A stretch of 64,000 nt of DNA from Nitrospirae bacterium YQR-1 (GCA_039908095.1 JAMOBJ010000008.1:34674-98673), one strand, 5' to 3'. Shown: positions 9,316 through 18,954, counted from the first letter of the stretch. Numbers and translations: made by a program. Notes: a model not told the origin generated them from the letters alone.

Positions 9316-10092
9316 ATGTTTAAAGAAATACTACAGTACAGAGAGCTCCTTTATATGCTCACGTTGCGGGATATAAAGATCAGATACAAGCAGTCGGTGA
9401 TGGGATTTTTATGGGCTTTTTTTTTGCCGATGGTAATTGTAGTCTCAGGGTTTGTAGTTAAAGCCGCATTTTCATTAACAGCCGGTAAACCTATGGAGCA
9501 TCAGGGCTTTGCAGCTATGGCAATTAAATCCATCCATTGGTCATTGTTTATAAACTCTGTCAGATTTGCCACAAACAGCCTTATTCAAAATGGAAGGTTG
9601 ATTGTACACATATATTTTCCACGTGAGATACTTCCTCTGTCGTCTGTTTTAGTGAATTTATTCGACTTCTTTATCCCCCTGTTTTTGATCATGTGCGTAT
9701 TTGTGCTCACAGATGTGGGTATCAGTGTCCATATTCTGTGGTTACCTGTTTTACTTTTTTTGTTTATTATATTTATAGTGGGAGCAGGGCTTATTTTATC
9801 CTGTGCCAATTTGTTTTTCAGAGACGTAAAGTACATTGTTGAGGTACTGCTGGCCTTTGGAATATTCTTTACACCGGTGTTTTATGACGCAGGGATGTTT
9901 GGAAAATGGGAAAACATATTGCTGCTGAATCCTGTTGGAAGCATCCTTGAGTGCATAAGCTCAGTTACCGTGTATCATCGCCCGCCTGATATGTTTTGGT
10001 TTAGCTATAGCACTCTGTGTTCTGTTGGGATTTTCCTTATCGGCTGGAGAGTTTTTCATAAAGCAGAGTCATTTTTTGCGGAGATATTATAA
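9316..10092 (+). CDS. wzm: Wzm/TagG-type ABC polysaccharide exporter permease
   Basis: The 258-residue ABC-2 type permease has about six membrane segments and the characteristic N-terminus RDIKIRYKQSVMGFLWAFFLP, of which only the family pattern is quoted here. It would form the inner membrane channel that exports undecaprenyl-linked O-antigen, capsule or related glycan. The matching ATPase starts one base after its stop codon. Nearby glycosyltransferase-like genes fit a surface-polysaccharide role; the exact polymer cannot be told. Confidence 0.93.
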   Translation: MFKEILQYRELLYMLTLRDIKIRYKQSVMGFLWAFFLPMVIVVSGFVVKAAFSLTAGKPMEHQGFAAMAIKSIHWSLFINSVRFATNSLIQNGRLIVHIYFPREILPLSSVLVNLFDFFIPLFLIMCVFVLTDVGISVHILWLPVLLFLFIIFIVGAGLILSCANLFFRDVKYIVEVLLAFGIFFTPVFYDAGMFGKWENILLLNPVGSILECISSVTVYHRPPDMFWFSYSTLCSVGIFLIGWRVFHKAESFFAEIL

Positions 10093-10093
10093 C

Positions 10094-11302
10094 ATGCCGG
10101 AAATGGCTTTAGAGTGTCAGGGGCTGTGGAAGAGGTTTAAAAAGGGTGAGAGGTTTAACTCGCTGAGGGATTTACTGCCGGGAGCGTTAAAGGGTTTTTT
10201 CTCAAGAGACAGTCAATTGAAGCAGGGGGAGTTTTGGGCGCTTAAAGACGTATCGTTTGAAGTCCAAAGTGGTGAGGCCTTTGGCATAATAGGACCTAAC
10301 GGAGCCGGTAAGAGCACATTATTAAAGTTAATCGCCAAAATTTTGCAGCCCAACGCAGGTGTAATAAAGGTAACGGGAAGGCTTGCCGCTCTCATTGAAC
10401 TGGGTGCCGGGTTTCACCCTGACTTAACAGGCAAAGAAAATATTTATCTCAACGGCGCCATTTTGGGGATGAAAAAACGTGATATAGACAAACGATTTGA
10501 AAGCATAGTGGAGTTTTCCTCTTTGTCGGGTTTTTTGGATACACCGCTTAGGCACTACTCAAGCGGCATGTTTGCCCGGTTGGGGTTTGCCGTTGCCACG
10601 CATGTGGATGCCGGCATTTTGCTTATAGATGAGGTGTTGAGTGTCGGGGATGCCGGTTTTCAGGTAAAGTGTATTTCAAAGATGCACGACCTGATAGCCC
10701 AGGGGACAACCGTAATCTTTATAAGCCACAATGTAAGACAAGTAGCGAGGCTTTGTAAACAGGTGCTTGTACTGTCAAAAGGAGAGACTGCGGCTCTTAC
10801 AAACGCCGATGAGGCGGTTAACCTCTACTATAGTCTTGTCAGCGGCACATCGTCAAAAGACACAGACGCACGGGATAAGGCCATTACCGTTACTCCCTCA
10901 GATGACATGTGTAATCCCGTGGACTCCGTGCAGTTTGGAAGTGATATTAATCTTTTTGTCAAATGCACGCTGCCTGAGAGTTTTCCAAAGTCGTATCTTA
11001 TTGTCAAAGTTGGTAACCACTACGGTGTGGACTTTCTGTCGTTTAACACAGAAAGAGCCGGAATAGAGATACGTGCGGGCACAACGGAGCTGCTTTGCCG
11101 GATTGAAAACCCAAGGCTTTTACCCAACCGCTACAGAATAGCCGCATGGCTTATGGACACACTTACCGGGCAGGTCATAGATTATTTCCTGCATCAGGAA
11201 AAGGACTTGATAATAGAGCCCCCTGAGGCGGAGATGTTAAGACGGCTTCCAAACCCCGAGGCCACAGTGTTAGATGCTGTTTACACATGGAGACGTCTGT
11301 AG
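10094..11302 (+). CDS. wzt: Wzt-type ABC polysaccharide exporter ATPase with C-terminal domain
   Basis: The 402-residue protein pairs with the preceding permease. Walker A (GPNGAGKSTLL), the signature YSSGMFARLGFA and Walker B (ILLIDEVLSVGD) are all present, with the H-loop in FISHN. The last 130 or so residues form a Wzt C-terminal domain, which in relatives recognises the capped end of the glycan. The ATG at 10094 was chosen because it gives the standard N-terminus and a one-base gap to wzm; the frame stays open further upstream inside wzm. A diverged repeat copy begins four bases after the stop codon. Confidence 0.93.
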   Translation: MPEMALECQGLWKRFKKGERFNSLRDLLPGALKGFFSRDSQLKQGEFWALKDVSFEVQSGEAFGIIGPNGAGKSTLLKLIAKILQPNAGVIKVTGRLAALIELGAGFHPDLTGKENIYLNGAILGMKKRDIDKRFESIVEFSSLSGFLDTPLRHYSSGMFARLGFAVATHVDAGILLIDEVLSVGDAGFQVKCISKMHDLIAQGTTVIFISHNVRQVARLCKQVLVLSKGETAALTNADEAVNLYYSLVSGTSSKDTDARDKAITVTPSDDMCNPVDSVQFGSDINLFVKCTLPESFPKSYLIVKVGNHYGVDFLSFNTERAGIEIRAGTTELLCRIENPRLLPNRYRIAAWLMDTLTGQVIDYFLHQEKDLIIEPPEAEMLRRLPNPEATVLDAVYTWRRL

Positions 11303-11305
11303 CTA

Positions 11306-11363
11306 ATACCAAGTAGCAGTCATTCGATTAACTTTGTTGGCTTTGTCGAAAGCTCCTTGGTAT
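11306..11363 (+). repeat. Dispersed intergenic repeat, internally deleted copy
   Basis: It starts ATACCAAGTAGCAGTCATTC, contains the conserved ATTAACTTTGTTGGCTTTGTCGAAAGCTCC core in pieces, then jumps to the right end CTTGGTAT. At 58 bases it lacks most of the interior seen in the copy at 41862-41986. It lies between the convergent wzt gene and the minus-strand membrane gene. Confidence 0.8.
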
Positions 11364-11409
11364 AACGTGATTTATATCATGATGTTTTTTTCATACTATA
11401 TTTTATTTT

Positions 11410-13293
11410 TCACCTCTGTGGCAACAGAAAATGCTTGCCGCCGTTTAGCTCATAGTTTGCCTTAAACAGAATATCACTCCATTGTTTTGTGGAATTATCA
11501 AAAGCGTCTCCGTACATGCGCCAAAAAAGCTCATGCGGGGTGGCAAGGTAAACATAATCATACTTGCCCGAACTCAACTGCTCATACCACTGCCCGATTG
11601 TCAGCTCACAGCTCCAGATATCCCCCTCAAAAAACGGCTTTCCTATTGACCAGCACCCCATGTTAAAACGCCTCGGGATTAATTCGTAACTTATAACCCT
11701 GTGCTCAAACCCCGTTGTTCCTAAAAACACTATAAATACCTTGCTATCTGCCAAAGTCTTTGTTTTAATAAACTCTATCTGTGCGCTAAGTTTGTGCCTG
11801 AACCATTTGACCTCATAATCAGGGTGCGCAAACACTGTGGTTACATTTTTAAGTACCGGATACCGTATGAAAAACAATGACGTTAACAGTACATAAAAAA
11901 TCAGCAGCTTATATTGTCCATGCTTAGGCTTAAAACCACTTTCAGGAAGTATAAAGCCATATAGAACCAGTGAAAACGACAGCAGATACGTCCCCGTATA
12001 TCTCTCAAATGAGGCAAGCAGTTTTCCCTCATACGGCCCAAGATTAAACAAATATACTTTTAATATCCCTGTCAGGTATATTACAAAAAACACAGCCATG
12101 ACTGTAAAGACCCACAGTACCCGCCCCCTGTATCCACTTCTTAGCGCAAACACCGTAGCAAATAAGCACATAAACAGTATAAACCACGCCTTTATGTTAA
12201 ATGAACCAACTTCTCGTCCCCGGTCTTTAAGTGCACTAAGAAAGTTATTTACTATTTCCCTCTGGGTTTCATCTTTTGGGGATTTCACGGCGTCAATAAG
12301 GGACTGTTTGGATGATTGAATCAGATTTGGAATCTGTCCGCCATTTTCGTGCTTTATGTGCATTTTCCAACTGGTTGAGGCTATTGGTGAACTCAGTGCA
12401 AAGGCTAGGACTGTAATAATGAGCGCACTGCTTTGAACAGGCAGCTTATCCCGTAAAACTCTGACGATGAAATGCCCTGAAATCATAACAGTTAACACAA
12501 CTGCAAAGAAAAACCCTGAGGCTTTAAAAAGAGTGAGGGCAAATAAAACAGGTATATACACGGCCAAAGATTTTTTGCCGCCGCTGTCTCTGAAATAAGC
12601 CGCTGCCGCCATGCCGAAATAGACGCCAAGTACCTGATCAACCATTATTGAGACCATTGTTTGAAAAAAAATAATAACCAGCGTATAAAAAACTGCTATT
12701 GTGATTATTATAAACAGCGCATGCCGTCTAAAGGAAAACCCACGAAAAAAAACCATAATAGGCGCAAGCAGTAGAACAAATTGAGCAAAGTAGAGAGTGT
12801 GCTCCTTAAAGCCGGAAACTGCTGTGAAAAAGTATTGAAACAAATTAGCACCGGGACTGTAATACCAGAAAGTCACAGGGCCTGCCGGGGTGCTGAGTGC
12901 CCCGCTTTGGTACATATCTTTTGTCATAAGTCCCCAGTGGGAAAACTCATCCCATGAGGAAAGTGTGTATCCACGGGTTTTATATATGAAAAATGCCGAC
13001 AACACCAGGAAAGTAACGATTCCCGGTGTAAAAAATTCAAAAAACAAATTTCTATATCTTAATACAATTAACAGTACCGCTAAAATAAGAAAAAACAGTC
13101 CTAAGACAAAGACAATGAGGCTGCCGGTTTTTAAAATCCCCAGAAGTGACGACACATAGACCAGAGCAACAACAAGTGAGACGCCTGAAAACAGGGAAAG
13201 TTCGGCATCCTCCCGCATCAGAAATTTAATTGCAAATCCGTATCCTGTTATTGATAGTAATGTAATAATTTCAAACACGGCTGTTGTTAGCAT
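11410..13293 (-). CDS. Large polytopic membrane protein, glycosyltransferase-like
   Basis: This is a 627-residue protein with about twelve hydrophobic segments. The loop SSWDEFSHWGLMTKDM after an early helix resembles the acidic catalytic loop of GT-C glycosyltransferases, and a soluble C-terminal part follows the last helix. Its position beside Wzm/Wzt suggests surface glycan synthesis. I cannot assign a family firmly; an O-antigen ligase-like or unrelated role remains possible. No Shine-Dalgarno is visible before the ATG at 13293. Confidence 0.7.
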   Translation of the reverse strand: MLTTAVFEIITLLSITGYGFAIKFLMREDAELSLFSGVSLVVALVYVSSLLGILKTGSLIVFVLGLFFLILAVLLIVLRYRNLFFEFFTPGIVTFLVLSAFFIYKTRGYTLSSWDEFSHWGLMTKDMYQSGALSTPAGPVTFWYYSPGANLFQYFFTAVSGFKEHTLYFAQFVLLLAPIMVFFRGFSFRRHALFIIITIAVFYTLVIIFFQTMVSIMVDQVLGVYFGMAAAAYFRDSGGKKSLAVYIPVLFALTLFKASGFFFAVVLTVMISGHFIVRVLRDKLPVQSSALIITVLAFALSSPIASTSWKMHIKHENGGQIPNLIQSSKQSLIDAVKSPKDETQREIVNNFLSALKDRGREVGSFNIKAWFILFMCLFATVFALRSGYRGRVLWVFTVMAVFFVIYLTGILKVYLFNLGPYEGKLLASFERYTGTYLLSFSLVLYGFILPESGFKPKHGQYKLLIFYVLLTSLFFIRYPVLKNVTTVFAHPDYEVKWFRHKLSAQIEFIKTKTLADSKVFIVFLGTTGFEHRVISYELIPRRFNMGCWSIGKPFFEGDIWSCELTIGQWYEQLSSGKYDYVYLATPHELFWRMYGDAFDNSTKQWSDILFKANYELNGGKHFLLPQR

Positions 13294-13334
13294 AAAAATA
13301 GTTGCGCTGGTTTGTAAATAGGCTCAAAAGTTTC

Positions 13335-13356
13335 ATACCAAGTTGCTACTTGGTAT
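13335..13356. repeat. Dispersed repeat reduced to its terminal inverted repeats
   Basis: ATACCAAGT, a four-base spacer TGCT, then ACTTGGTAT. This is the smallest copy of the family found elsewhere in the window: only the ends remain. It lies in the short gap between two minus-strand membrane protein genes. Confidence 0.7.
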
Positions 13357-13372
13357 TAGTATTAGAAATTAC

Positions 13373-13642
13373 TTATCTTTGAATTAAAATACCCTTTTTA
13401 TAGTAGCTTTTCCATATCGAAAACCCAACACCAATCAATATACAGATTATGTGAATCAGCACTAATATCTTTCGCATGACCGCAATACCGCTTCCAAGAA
13501 AAAGCACTATCCAGTTTATTTTAGCCACATAAAAAAGTAAACCCAGCGGGAACATAAGAAAAAATATGGCCAAACTTGCCATATATCCAAACAAAACCCC
13601 TTTACCTATAACTATCAATAGTTTTTTTGTACTCTCTTCCAT
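13373..13642 (-). CDS. Small hypothetical membrane protein
   Basis: The 89-residue protein has about three hydrophobic segments (FGYMASLAIFFLMFPLGLLF and two more) and a basic C-terminus. Its start overlaps the 3' end of rnhA by 28 bases, and GAAGG lies just upstream of the ATG, so translation is probably coupled to rnhA. I do not recognise the family. It is the last gene of the minus-strand run GT4-proA-rnhA. Confidence 0.6.
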   Translation of the reverse strand: MEESTKKLLIVIGKGVLFGYMASLAIFFLMFPLGLLFYVAKINWIVLFLGSGIAVMRKILVLIHIICILIGVGFSIWKSYYKKGILIQR

Positions 13643-14172
13643 CTTCCTTCACCCTCTGTTAAGTTTTTTATACGGTTATTTTCTACCGTTTTTTTCTTTT
13701 CATAGACTTCATCCACCATGAGGTTATCTCCGGCGGCGGCGTGTTTGGATAACCGGTCACAGATTTCGTTTTCCTCATCTCCGGTGTGCCCCCGTATCCA
13801 ATAAAAACCGGCTTCATGTATGAGTGTAAGCGATAATAGTTTTTCCCACAGGTCGGAGTTTAACGCAGGCTTACCATCGGCCTTGCGCCAACCGCGCTTT
13901 TTCCAGCTCTGTACCCATCCCTTTGTCATAGCATCAACAAGCAGCCGGGAATCACTATAGATATTTACAGCACACTTTCTTTTTAAAACCGAAAGGCCGG
14001 CTATTGCCGCCATAATTTCCATGCGGTTGTTAGTTGTAAGACGGTAGCCGCCTGAGACCTCTTTCCGCTTATCTTCAAATAGCAAGACAGCCGCAAACCC
14101 GCCCGGCCCGGGATTACCGATGCAGGCACCGTCTGTATATATCTCTACCAGAGGTAAATCTTCCAAGCTCAC
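13615..14172 (-). CDS. rnhA: Ribonuclease HI with C-terminal extension
   Basis: RNase HI cuts the RNA strand of RNA-DNA hybrids during replication and R-loop removal. The 185-residue product has the catalytic pattern Asp in YTDGACIGNPGPGG, Glu in NNRMEIMAA, Asp in YSDSRLL and a final acidic residue after the IRGHTGDEENE segment. The handle region (WKKRGWRKADGKP) is present. About 35 residues beyond the usual end of the family form a charged tail of unknown role. The start is a GTG, six bases after proA. Confidence 0.92.
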   Translation of the reverse strand: MSLEDLPLVEIYTDGACIGNPGPGGFAAVLLFEDKRKEVSGGYRLTTNNRMEIMAAIAGLSVLKRKCAVNIYSDSRLLVDAMTKGWVQSWKKRGWRKADGKPALNSDLWEKLLSLTLIHEAGFYWIRGHTGDEENEICDRLSKHAAAGDNLMVDEVYEKKKTVENNRIKNLTEGEGRWKRVQKNY

Positions 14173-14178
14173 AGCAGC

Positions 14179-15435
14179 CTACACTCTTAACTGCCCGTCT
14201 CCCAGCACTATAAATTTCTTGCACGTCAGGTCCTCCAACCCCATAGGCCCGCGGGCATGTAACTTATCCGTTGATATACCTATCTCAGCGCCTAATCCAA
14301 ACTGTCCACCGTCGTTTAGCCGTGTTGATGCGTTAACCATTACGGCTGCCGAGTCCACCTCTTTTAAAAATCTCATCGCCCTGCCGTGGTCTTTTGTCAC
14401 AATGGCCTCTGTATGTGATGAGCTGTATGTGTTTATATGCTCCATAGCCTCATCTATGCCGGCCACCACACGGACATTCATCTTAAGCGCCAGGTACTCA
14501 TTGTAGTAATCCTCATCTTTAACAGCCTGCAACTGCGGGCATAACTGTACGCTCTTTGCACAACCCAGAATTTCCACCCCGGCAGCCTTAAGGCGTTGTA
14601 CCATGTTGGGTAAAAACTCCGCCGCCACAGGGGCGTCAACCAGCAAGGTCTCCATGGCATTACACGTGCCCGGTCGCTGCACCTTTGCATTAAAACAGAT
14701 ATTATAAGCCATCTCTAAATCACAATCCCTGTCTATAAACACATGACACACGCCCTTGTAGTGTTTCAGTACCGGAATTGTGGAGTTTTCAACAACAGCC
14801 CTGATTAACCCCTCCCCTCCGCGTGGTATCACTAAGTCCACAAGAGTATCCAGTTTCAGAAGTTCATTAACGGCCGCCCTATCGGTATTTTCTATAAATG
14901 TGACAACTCCGTCATGCAGTCCCCCGCCTCGTACCGCTTCTTTGAGGATAGAAACTATTGCGGCATTTGAATTAACCGCCTCAGAGCCGCCCCTTAAGAT
15001 AACTGAATTACCGGCCTTTATACACAAACCTGCAGCATCCGCAGTCACATTAGGCCTTGACTCATATATTATGCAGATTGACCCTATTGGAACCATCATC
15101 CTGCCTACCATCATTTCATTAGGCCGTTTCCACATTCTAACTATCTCGCCAACCGGATCAGCCATTGCGGCCACCTCTCTGAGGCCGGCTGCCATCTCCT
15201 CTATACGCTTAGGGTTAAGCATCAATCTGTCAATCATTGCATCACTTAAACCTGCAGCTTTAGCTCTTTCCACATCTTTAGCATTTTCGCTTATTAAAGT
15301 GTCGCTCCGTGATATTAACAGGTCAGCCATTTTCCTTAAAACCTTGTCTTTAACTTCCGTGTTAGCCTTTGCTATTGACCTTGCACCGGCCTTGGCCTCC
15401 CTCGCCTTTGTTTCCACATATGCTCTTATACTCAC
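14179..15435 (-). CDS. proA: Glutamate-5-semialdehyde dehydrogenase (gamma-glutamyl phosphate reductase)
   Basis: ProA reduces gamma-glutamyl phosphate with NADPH in proline synthesis. At 418 residues it matches the family length. The catalytic cysteine is in QRPGTCNAMETLLV, and YESRPNVTADAAGLCIKAGN is the typical N-terminal-domain segment. The start is a GTG with AAGGAGG five bases upstream. It overlaps the stop of the upstream glycosyltransferase by four bases (GTGA). No proB is next to it in this window. Confidence 0.96.
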   Translation of the reverse strand: MSIRAYVETKAREAKAGARSIAKANTEVKDKVLRKMADLLISRSDTLISENAKDVERAKAAGLSDAMIDRLMLNPKRIEEMAAGLREVAAMADPVGEIVRMWKRPNEMMVGRMMVPIGSICIIYESRPNVTADAAGLCIKAGNSVILRGGSEAVNSNAAIVSILKEAVRGGGLHDGVVTFIENTDRAAVNELLKLDTLVDLVIPRGGEGLIRAVVENSTIPVLKHYKGVCHVFIDRDCDLEMAYNICFNAKVQRPGTCNAMETLLVDAPVAAEFLPNMVQRLKAAGVEILGCAKSVQLCPQLQAVKDEDYYNEYLALKMNVRVVAGIDEAMEHINTYSSSHTEAIVTKDHGRAMRFLKEVDSAAVMVNASTRLNDGGQFGLGAEIGISTDKLHARGPMGLEDLTCKKFIVLGDGQLRV

Positions 15436-16550
15436 CGTACCTCCTTATCTGTCTTGCACTTATATGCTCCTTCGCATATTTTATAAATTGATTCGGCTGT
15501 TTTATCCCATGTACAACTTTTAGCGTGTTTTAATCCCCTTGCTATCATATCATTTCTAAGGTCATTATCTCTTGCCACTGTTAAAATCAGTTTCCCCAGC
15601 GTTGCTGCATCCTCTGCCTTAAAAAAAAGTGCAATGTCCTTTCCGGTTTCATAAAGCGCCTCTATGTTTGACGATATCACCGGCACTCCGGAGGCCATTG
15701 CCTCTAATAGCTTCATCCCCGAGCCCTCTGATAGAGTCGGCTCTATGAAAATCTCCGCAGCAGAGTACCACATCGGCAGCTCCTCATACGTTACCGTATC
15801 AATGTATATCAGCCTCTCATCTTCAGGCAGTTGCCCGTCATAGTGGTCCCTCTCCCCTATTATAACAAGCTTATAGGGGATGCGGTCACATATTTCAAAG
15901 AAAGCCTTAATAACAGCCTTTAGATTTTTATACGAAAACAGTGTGCCAAAATAAAGTATATACGGTGAGTTTATATCCTTTGACATTATAAATTCCCGCT
16001 TGGCTTCACTGTGCATGGGTTTAAAAAAAAGAGTATCCACCGCCGCCCCTACCACTGCAATCCTGTCAGGGTTTAGATTAAATTCCCTTACAAGTTCGTT
16101 TTTTATAAACTCCGACAAGGTTACTACCTCTATGTGCTTTTGTGAGAGCTTCTCAAGAAAACTTTTGAAATACTGCCCGATGAGTCCGAACTCCTCCGTG
16201 GCGTACACAGGGTTTAAGTCATAAACCGTGACGACAAGAGGCGTGGTGGTTACTACAGGGAATTCAGTGTTTGGACAGAACAGGACGTCTATTTCATGTT
16301 CTTTCAGCAGATACGGCAAAATAGTGTTGTTAAACATGAGTCTGCTTAGGCTGTTTAGCACATTAAGGGGGCCTGAAATATCCTCAGGCGTCTCCACAAG
16401 ACGGTAATCACCGGCCTTCCAAAGAGGGTACGGGGCAAATACAGTTGTGGTTTGCTCCATAAGACACAGGCGTCCTCCAACCTCTTTTGTAAACAGACCG
16501 GCACTAACGGGCTTTTTTCCTAAAAAAGCGGCATTTATCCCTAATTTCAT
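15432..16550 (-). CDS. GT4-family glycosyltransferase
   Basis: This is a GT-B fold glycosyltransferase of about 372 residues. It carries the family pattern E-x7-E in SEGSGMKLLEAMASG, followed by VPVISSN. The N-terminus MKLGINAAFLGKKPVSAGLF is the nucleotide-sugar transferase acceptor-domain start. An ATG at 16550 was preferred to a GTG at 16553. It is the first gene of a minus-strand operon with proA and rnhA. Its role is probably transfer of a sugar to a cell-surface glycan; donor and acceptor are unknown. Confidence 0.88.
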   Translation of the reverse strand: MKLGINAAFLGKKPVSAGLFTKEVGGRLCLMEQTTTVFAPYPLWKAGDYRLVETPEDISGPLNVLNSLSRLMFNNTILPYLLKEHEIDVLFCPNTEFPVVTTTPLVVTVYDLNPVYATEEFGLIGQYFKSFLEKLSQKHIEVVTLSEFIKNELVREFNLNPDRIAVVGAAVDTLFFKPMHSEAKREFIMSKDINSPYILYFGTLFSYKNLKAVIKAFFEICDRIPYKLVIIGERDHYDGQLPEDERLIYIDTVTYEELPMWYSAAEIFIEPTLSEGSGMKLLEAMASGVPVISSNIEALYETGKDIALFFKAEDAATLGKLILTVARDNDLRNDMIARGLKHAKSCTWDKTAESIYKICEGAYKCKTDKEVR

Positions 16551-16676
16551 CACTTTTACAGCTTCCCTTGTTTTTGACTTTCAGGTATAATGATAAGAAC
16601 CTTTGAGTTATTATAGTATAAAAGGACTTGTTGTTGTAAGTTTTTTTGAAAACAGGCAGGGTGTATTAAACAGGGT

Positions 16677-17729
16677 ATGATAGTTTCAGGGTTAATTGTA
16701 GGGTTTATGCTGGGGTGGGTGCTGCAGCGGGGACGCGTATGTATGAACTCCGCCTTCAGAGATATTATTTTTGTTGCCGACACGGTTACATTCAGAGCCT
16801 ACCTGACCGCCCTTTTAATAACAATAGTCGGGGCAAACCTGCTTGAGGACTACGGGCTTGTCAAGACTCTCTATAGACAGGGGTTTATGCCATATGCCAA
16901 CATCTTAGGGGGCTACATCTTTGGTATCGGGATAGTGGTGGCGGGAGGGTGTGCCAGCGGTATCTGGTACAAGGTCGGCGAGGGAATGGTACCTTCATGG
17001 GTGTCGGTTATGGGTTTTGCTATCGGTCTTCTGACCACTACAGAGGGAATACTTTTGAAGGTTTATCAGATAATTTCAAACTACCAGTTGTGGCTTACCA
17101 ACAGCGGCATAAAGCTGCTCACCACAAAAGAGGTCGAAGAGTCCTGGGCGGGCGGATTTGATCTCTATCCGCTTACGCTCTTTAACTTATTTGGTGTTAA
17201 CAAGTGGATAGTTATTGCCGTGTTAGCCGTGTTGTTTCTGATTATCATAATACGGGGGGAATTCTCAAGGCCGAGGGTTGGGTATGCGTGGTACGTATCG
17301 GGAGGTTTGCTGGGACTTACGGCGGTGGCGGCGTGGTGGGCCTCCGACCATTTTGGCGGCAAACCACGCGGACTGTCATTTTCCGGCCCCACCATTGAAC
17401 TCTTCAGGTGGGTTGCACAAGGGGATGAGCCCACGTGGAGCATTTTTTTAATCATCGGGATGGTCATTGGCTCATTTGTAAGCGCCAAAGGATTAAAGGA
17501 ATTCAAATTAAAAACCACCGCCAATGCACAGGAACTGGTAAAGGTGTTTTTTGGAGGAATTCTTATGGGATTTGGTTCGGCTATCGGAGGCGGCTGCAAC
17601 ATCGGACACGGCCTTACAGGTGCTTCCACCCTAGCGGTTTCAAGTATTGTCGCTATAATATTTATTGTTTTAGGTAACTGGACTATGGTCTATTTTATGT
17701 TTATCAGGCCGATGAGGGAAGATGATTGA
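16677..17729 (+). CDS. YeeE/YedE family (TsuA-like) sulfur-compound transporter
   Basis: The 350-residue membrane protein has about ten helices and two internal halves with related cysteine motifs, VAGGCASGIW and IGGGCNIGHGLTG. In TsuA-type proteins such cysteines relay thiosulfate through the membrane. The ATG at 16677 follows CAGGG. The next gene, an exported pentaheme cytochrome, begins about 30 bases later and is probably cotranscribed. Transport of thiosulfate or another sulfur species linked to respiration is inferred, not shown. Confidence 0.85.
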   Translation: MIVSGLIVGFMLGWVLQRGRVCMNSAFRDIIFVADTVTFRAYLTALLITIVGANLLEDYGLVKTLYRQGFMPYANILGGYIFGIGIVVAGGCASGIWYKVGEGMVPSWVSVMGFAIGLLTTTEGILLKVYQIISNYQLWLTNSGIKLLTTKEVEESWAGGFDLYPLTLFNLFGVNKWIVIAVLAVLFLIIIIRGEFSRPRVGYAWYVSGGLLGLTAVAAWWASDHFGGKPRGLSFSGPTIELFRWVAQGDEPTWSIFLIIGMVIGSFVSAKGLKEFKLKTTANAQELVKVFFGGILMGFGSAIGGGCNIGHGLTGASTLAVSSIVAIIFIVLGNWTMVYFMFIRPMREDD

Positions 17730-17760
17730 CGGCAAAAAACACAGAACATGGAGGCTTAAT

Positions 17761-18954
17761 ATGATAAAGAAATTTTTGTTTTTGACACTGCTTTTGACAT
17801 TTGTTTTTAGTAAAAATGCTGTGGCTGACTCATTTGACACGATAGATACTATGGAGGATGTTTACAAATCATCAGAGGCTTGTGCCGGCTGCCACGGCAA
17901 TATATACAACCAATGGAAGACCTCCGTGCATGAATCATCTGTGCTGCATTCACTTGACGGCATATATTCCTTCATTATAGAGGGAATCGAGAGAGACCCT
18001 GCAAGAAAGAGTAAACCGCTTAAGGCAGAGGTTATGAAGTGTCTGAGCTGTCATGCTCCGGTGATGGAACATGCTTCAGAGAGGCTTGTAAAGGAGGTGG
18101 TTAACGCCATAAAGATAGCCGGAGGAAGTACTCCCGATAAGGAAGCAAAGAAAAAGGCAAAGGATATGCTTTCTCACTTAAACGTCTCCTGCTTTGTATG
18201 CCACAATCTCAAGGCGGTGCATCCGCCCGGGCAGCCGGAGGGTAAAACCATGTATGGGCTTAAAGGGCATGGTTCTACCCCGTATCACAGTATAAAGAAG
18301 ACTACGTTTCTTGATAACGCCATATTTTGTATGCAGTGTCATGGGGTTTACACCGCTCCGGACAGGGAGCAGATAATTTGTAGCACCATATCACAGAGCT
18401 ACAGGGACCAGTATGTGGCAGCCGGAGGGCAGGTCACGTGTCAGGAATGCCACATGAGGAGACACAATCGCGGGCACACTTTCCCGGGTGCCTATGTGCC
18501 GGAGATGCTGAGGGAGTCAATGACATTGGAGGTAAGCGCCCGTGCTATTAAGAACCAGCCCTATGGGGATAAGAAGTGGATACCTGCTGCGGCAATCACG
18601 GTAGATATTACAAACAATGCCGGACACAGGATACCCGATGGCTGCATGTGGACTTCCCGAGTGCTTATGACTATAACAGCAACCGGCGAAAACGAAAAAG
18701 TCATCTGGTCCGCCAAAAAGGAATTCTTTGAGCCCGGGCTTGACATAGAAGGAAACAGAAGATATGACGCATGGGAAGTCAAAGACATCCTGGACTACGC
18801 CCTGCCTCCTAAAAAAACCACCACCGAAAAATACTATGCAGTATTTCCGGAAAAAGAAAAATTAGTGAAACTCGAGGTCAATATCGTCTATATTCATAAA
18901 GAAGGCCTCCAGTTTCAGGTCCATACCGATAGAAAAGTGCTGAGATATAATTGA
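17761..18954 (+). CDS. Exported pentaheme c-type cytochrome (c554-like)
   Basis: The 397-residue protein has five CxxCH haem-binding motifs: CAGCH, CLSCH, CFVCH, CMQCH and CQECH. An N-terminal signal peptide (MIKKFLFLTLLLTFVFS..AVADS) directs it to the periplasm. The ATG at 17761 was chosen over one at 17722 because GGAGG lies at the right distance and the signal peptide then starts at once. The C-terminal part after the haems looks like a beta-rich domain. It resembles the c552/c554 multihaem group. It should carry electrons, possibly for the sulfur chemistry of the transporter upstream. Confidence 0.9.
   Translation: MIKKFLFLTLLLTFVFSKNAVADSFDTIDTMEDVYKSSEACAGCHGNIYNQWKTSVHESSVLHSLDGIYSFIIEGIERDPARKSKPLKAEVMKCLSCHAPVMEHASERLVKEVVNAIKIAGGSTPDKEAKKKAKDMLSHLNVSCFVCHNLKAVHPPGQPEGKTMYGLKGHGSTPYHSIKKTTFLDNAIFCMQCHGVYTAPDREQIICSTISQSYRDQYVAAGGQVTCQECHMRRHNRGHTFPGAYVPEMLRESMTLEVSARAIKNQPYGDKKWIPAAAITVDITNNAGHRIPDGCMWTSRVLMTITATGENEKVIWSAKKEFFEPGLDIEGNRRYDAWEVKDILDYALPPKKTTTEKYYAVFPEKEKLVKLEVNIVYIHKEGLQFQVHTDRKVLRYN

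Noticed and set aside
14780..15523. Plus-strand frame of 247 residues
   Set aside because: It is antisense to proA, which has a clear product and ribosome binding site; the frame has no recognisable motif.
17165..17629. Minus-strand frame of 154 residues
   Set aside because: It is antisense to the YeeE/YedE gene and shows Pro-rich composition typical of a shadow frame.
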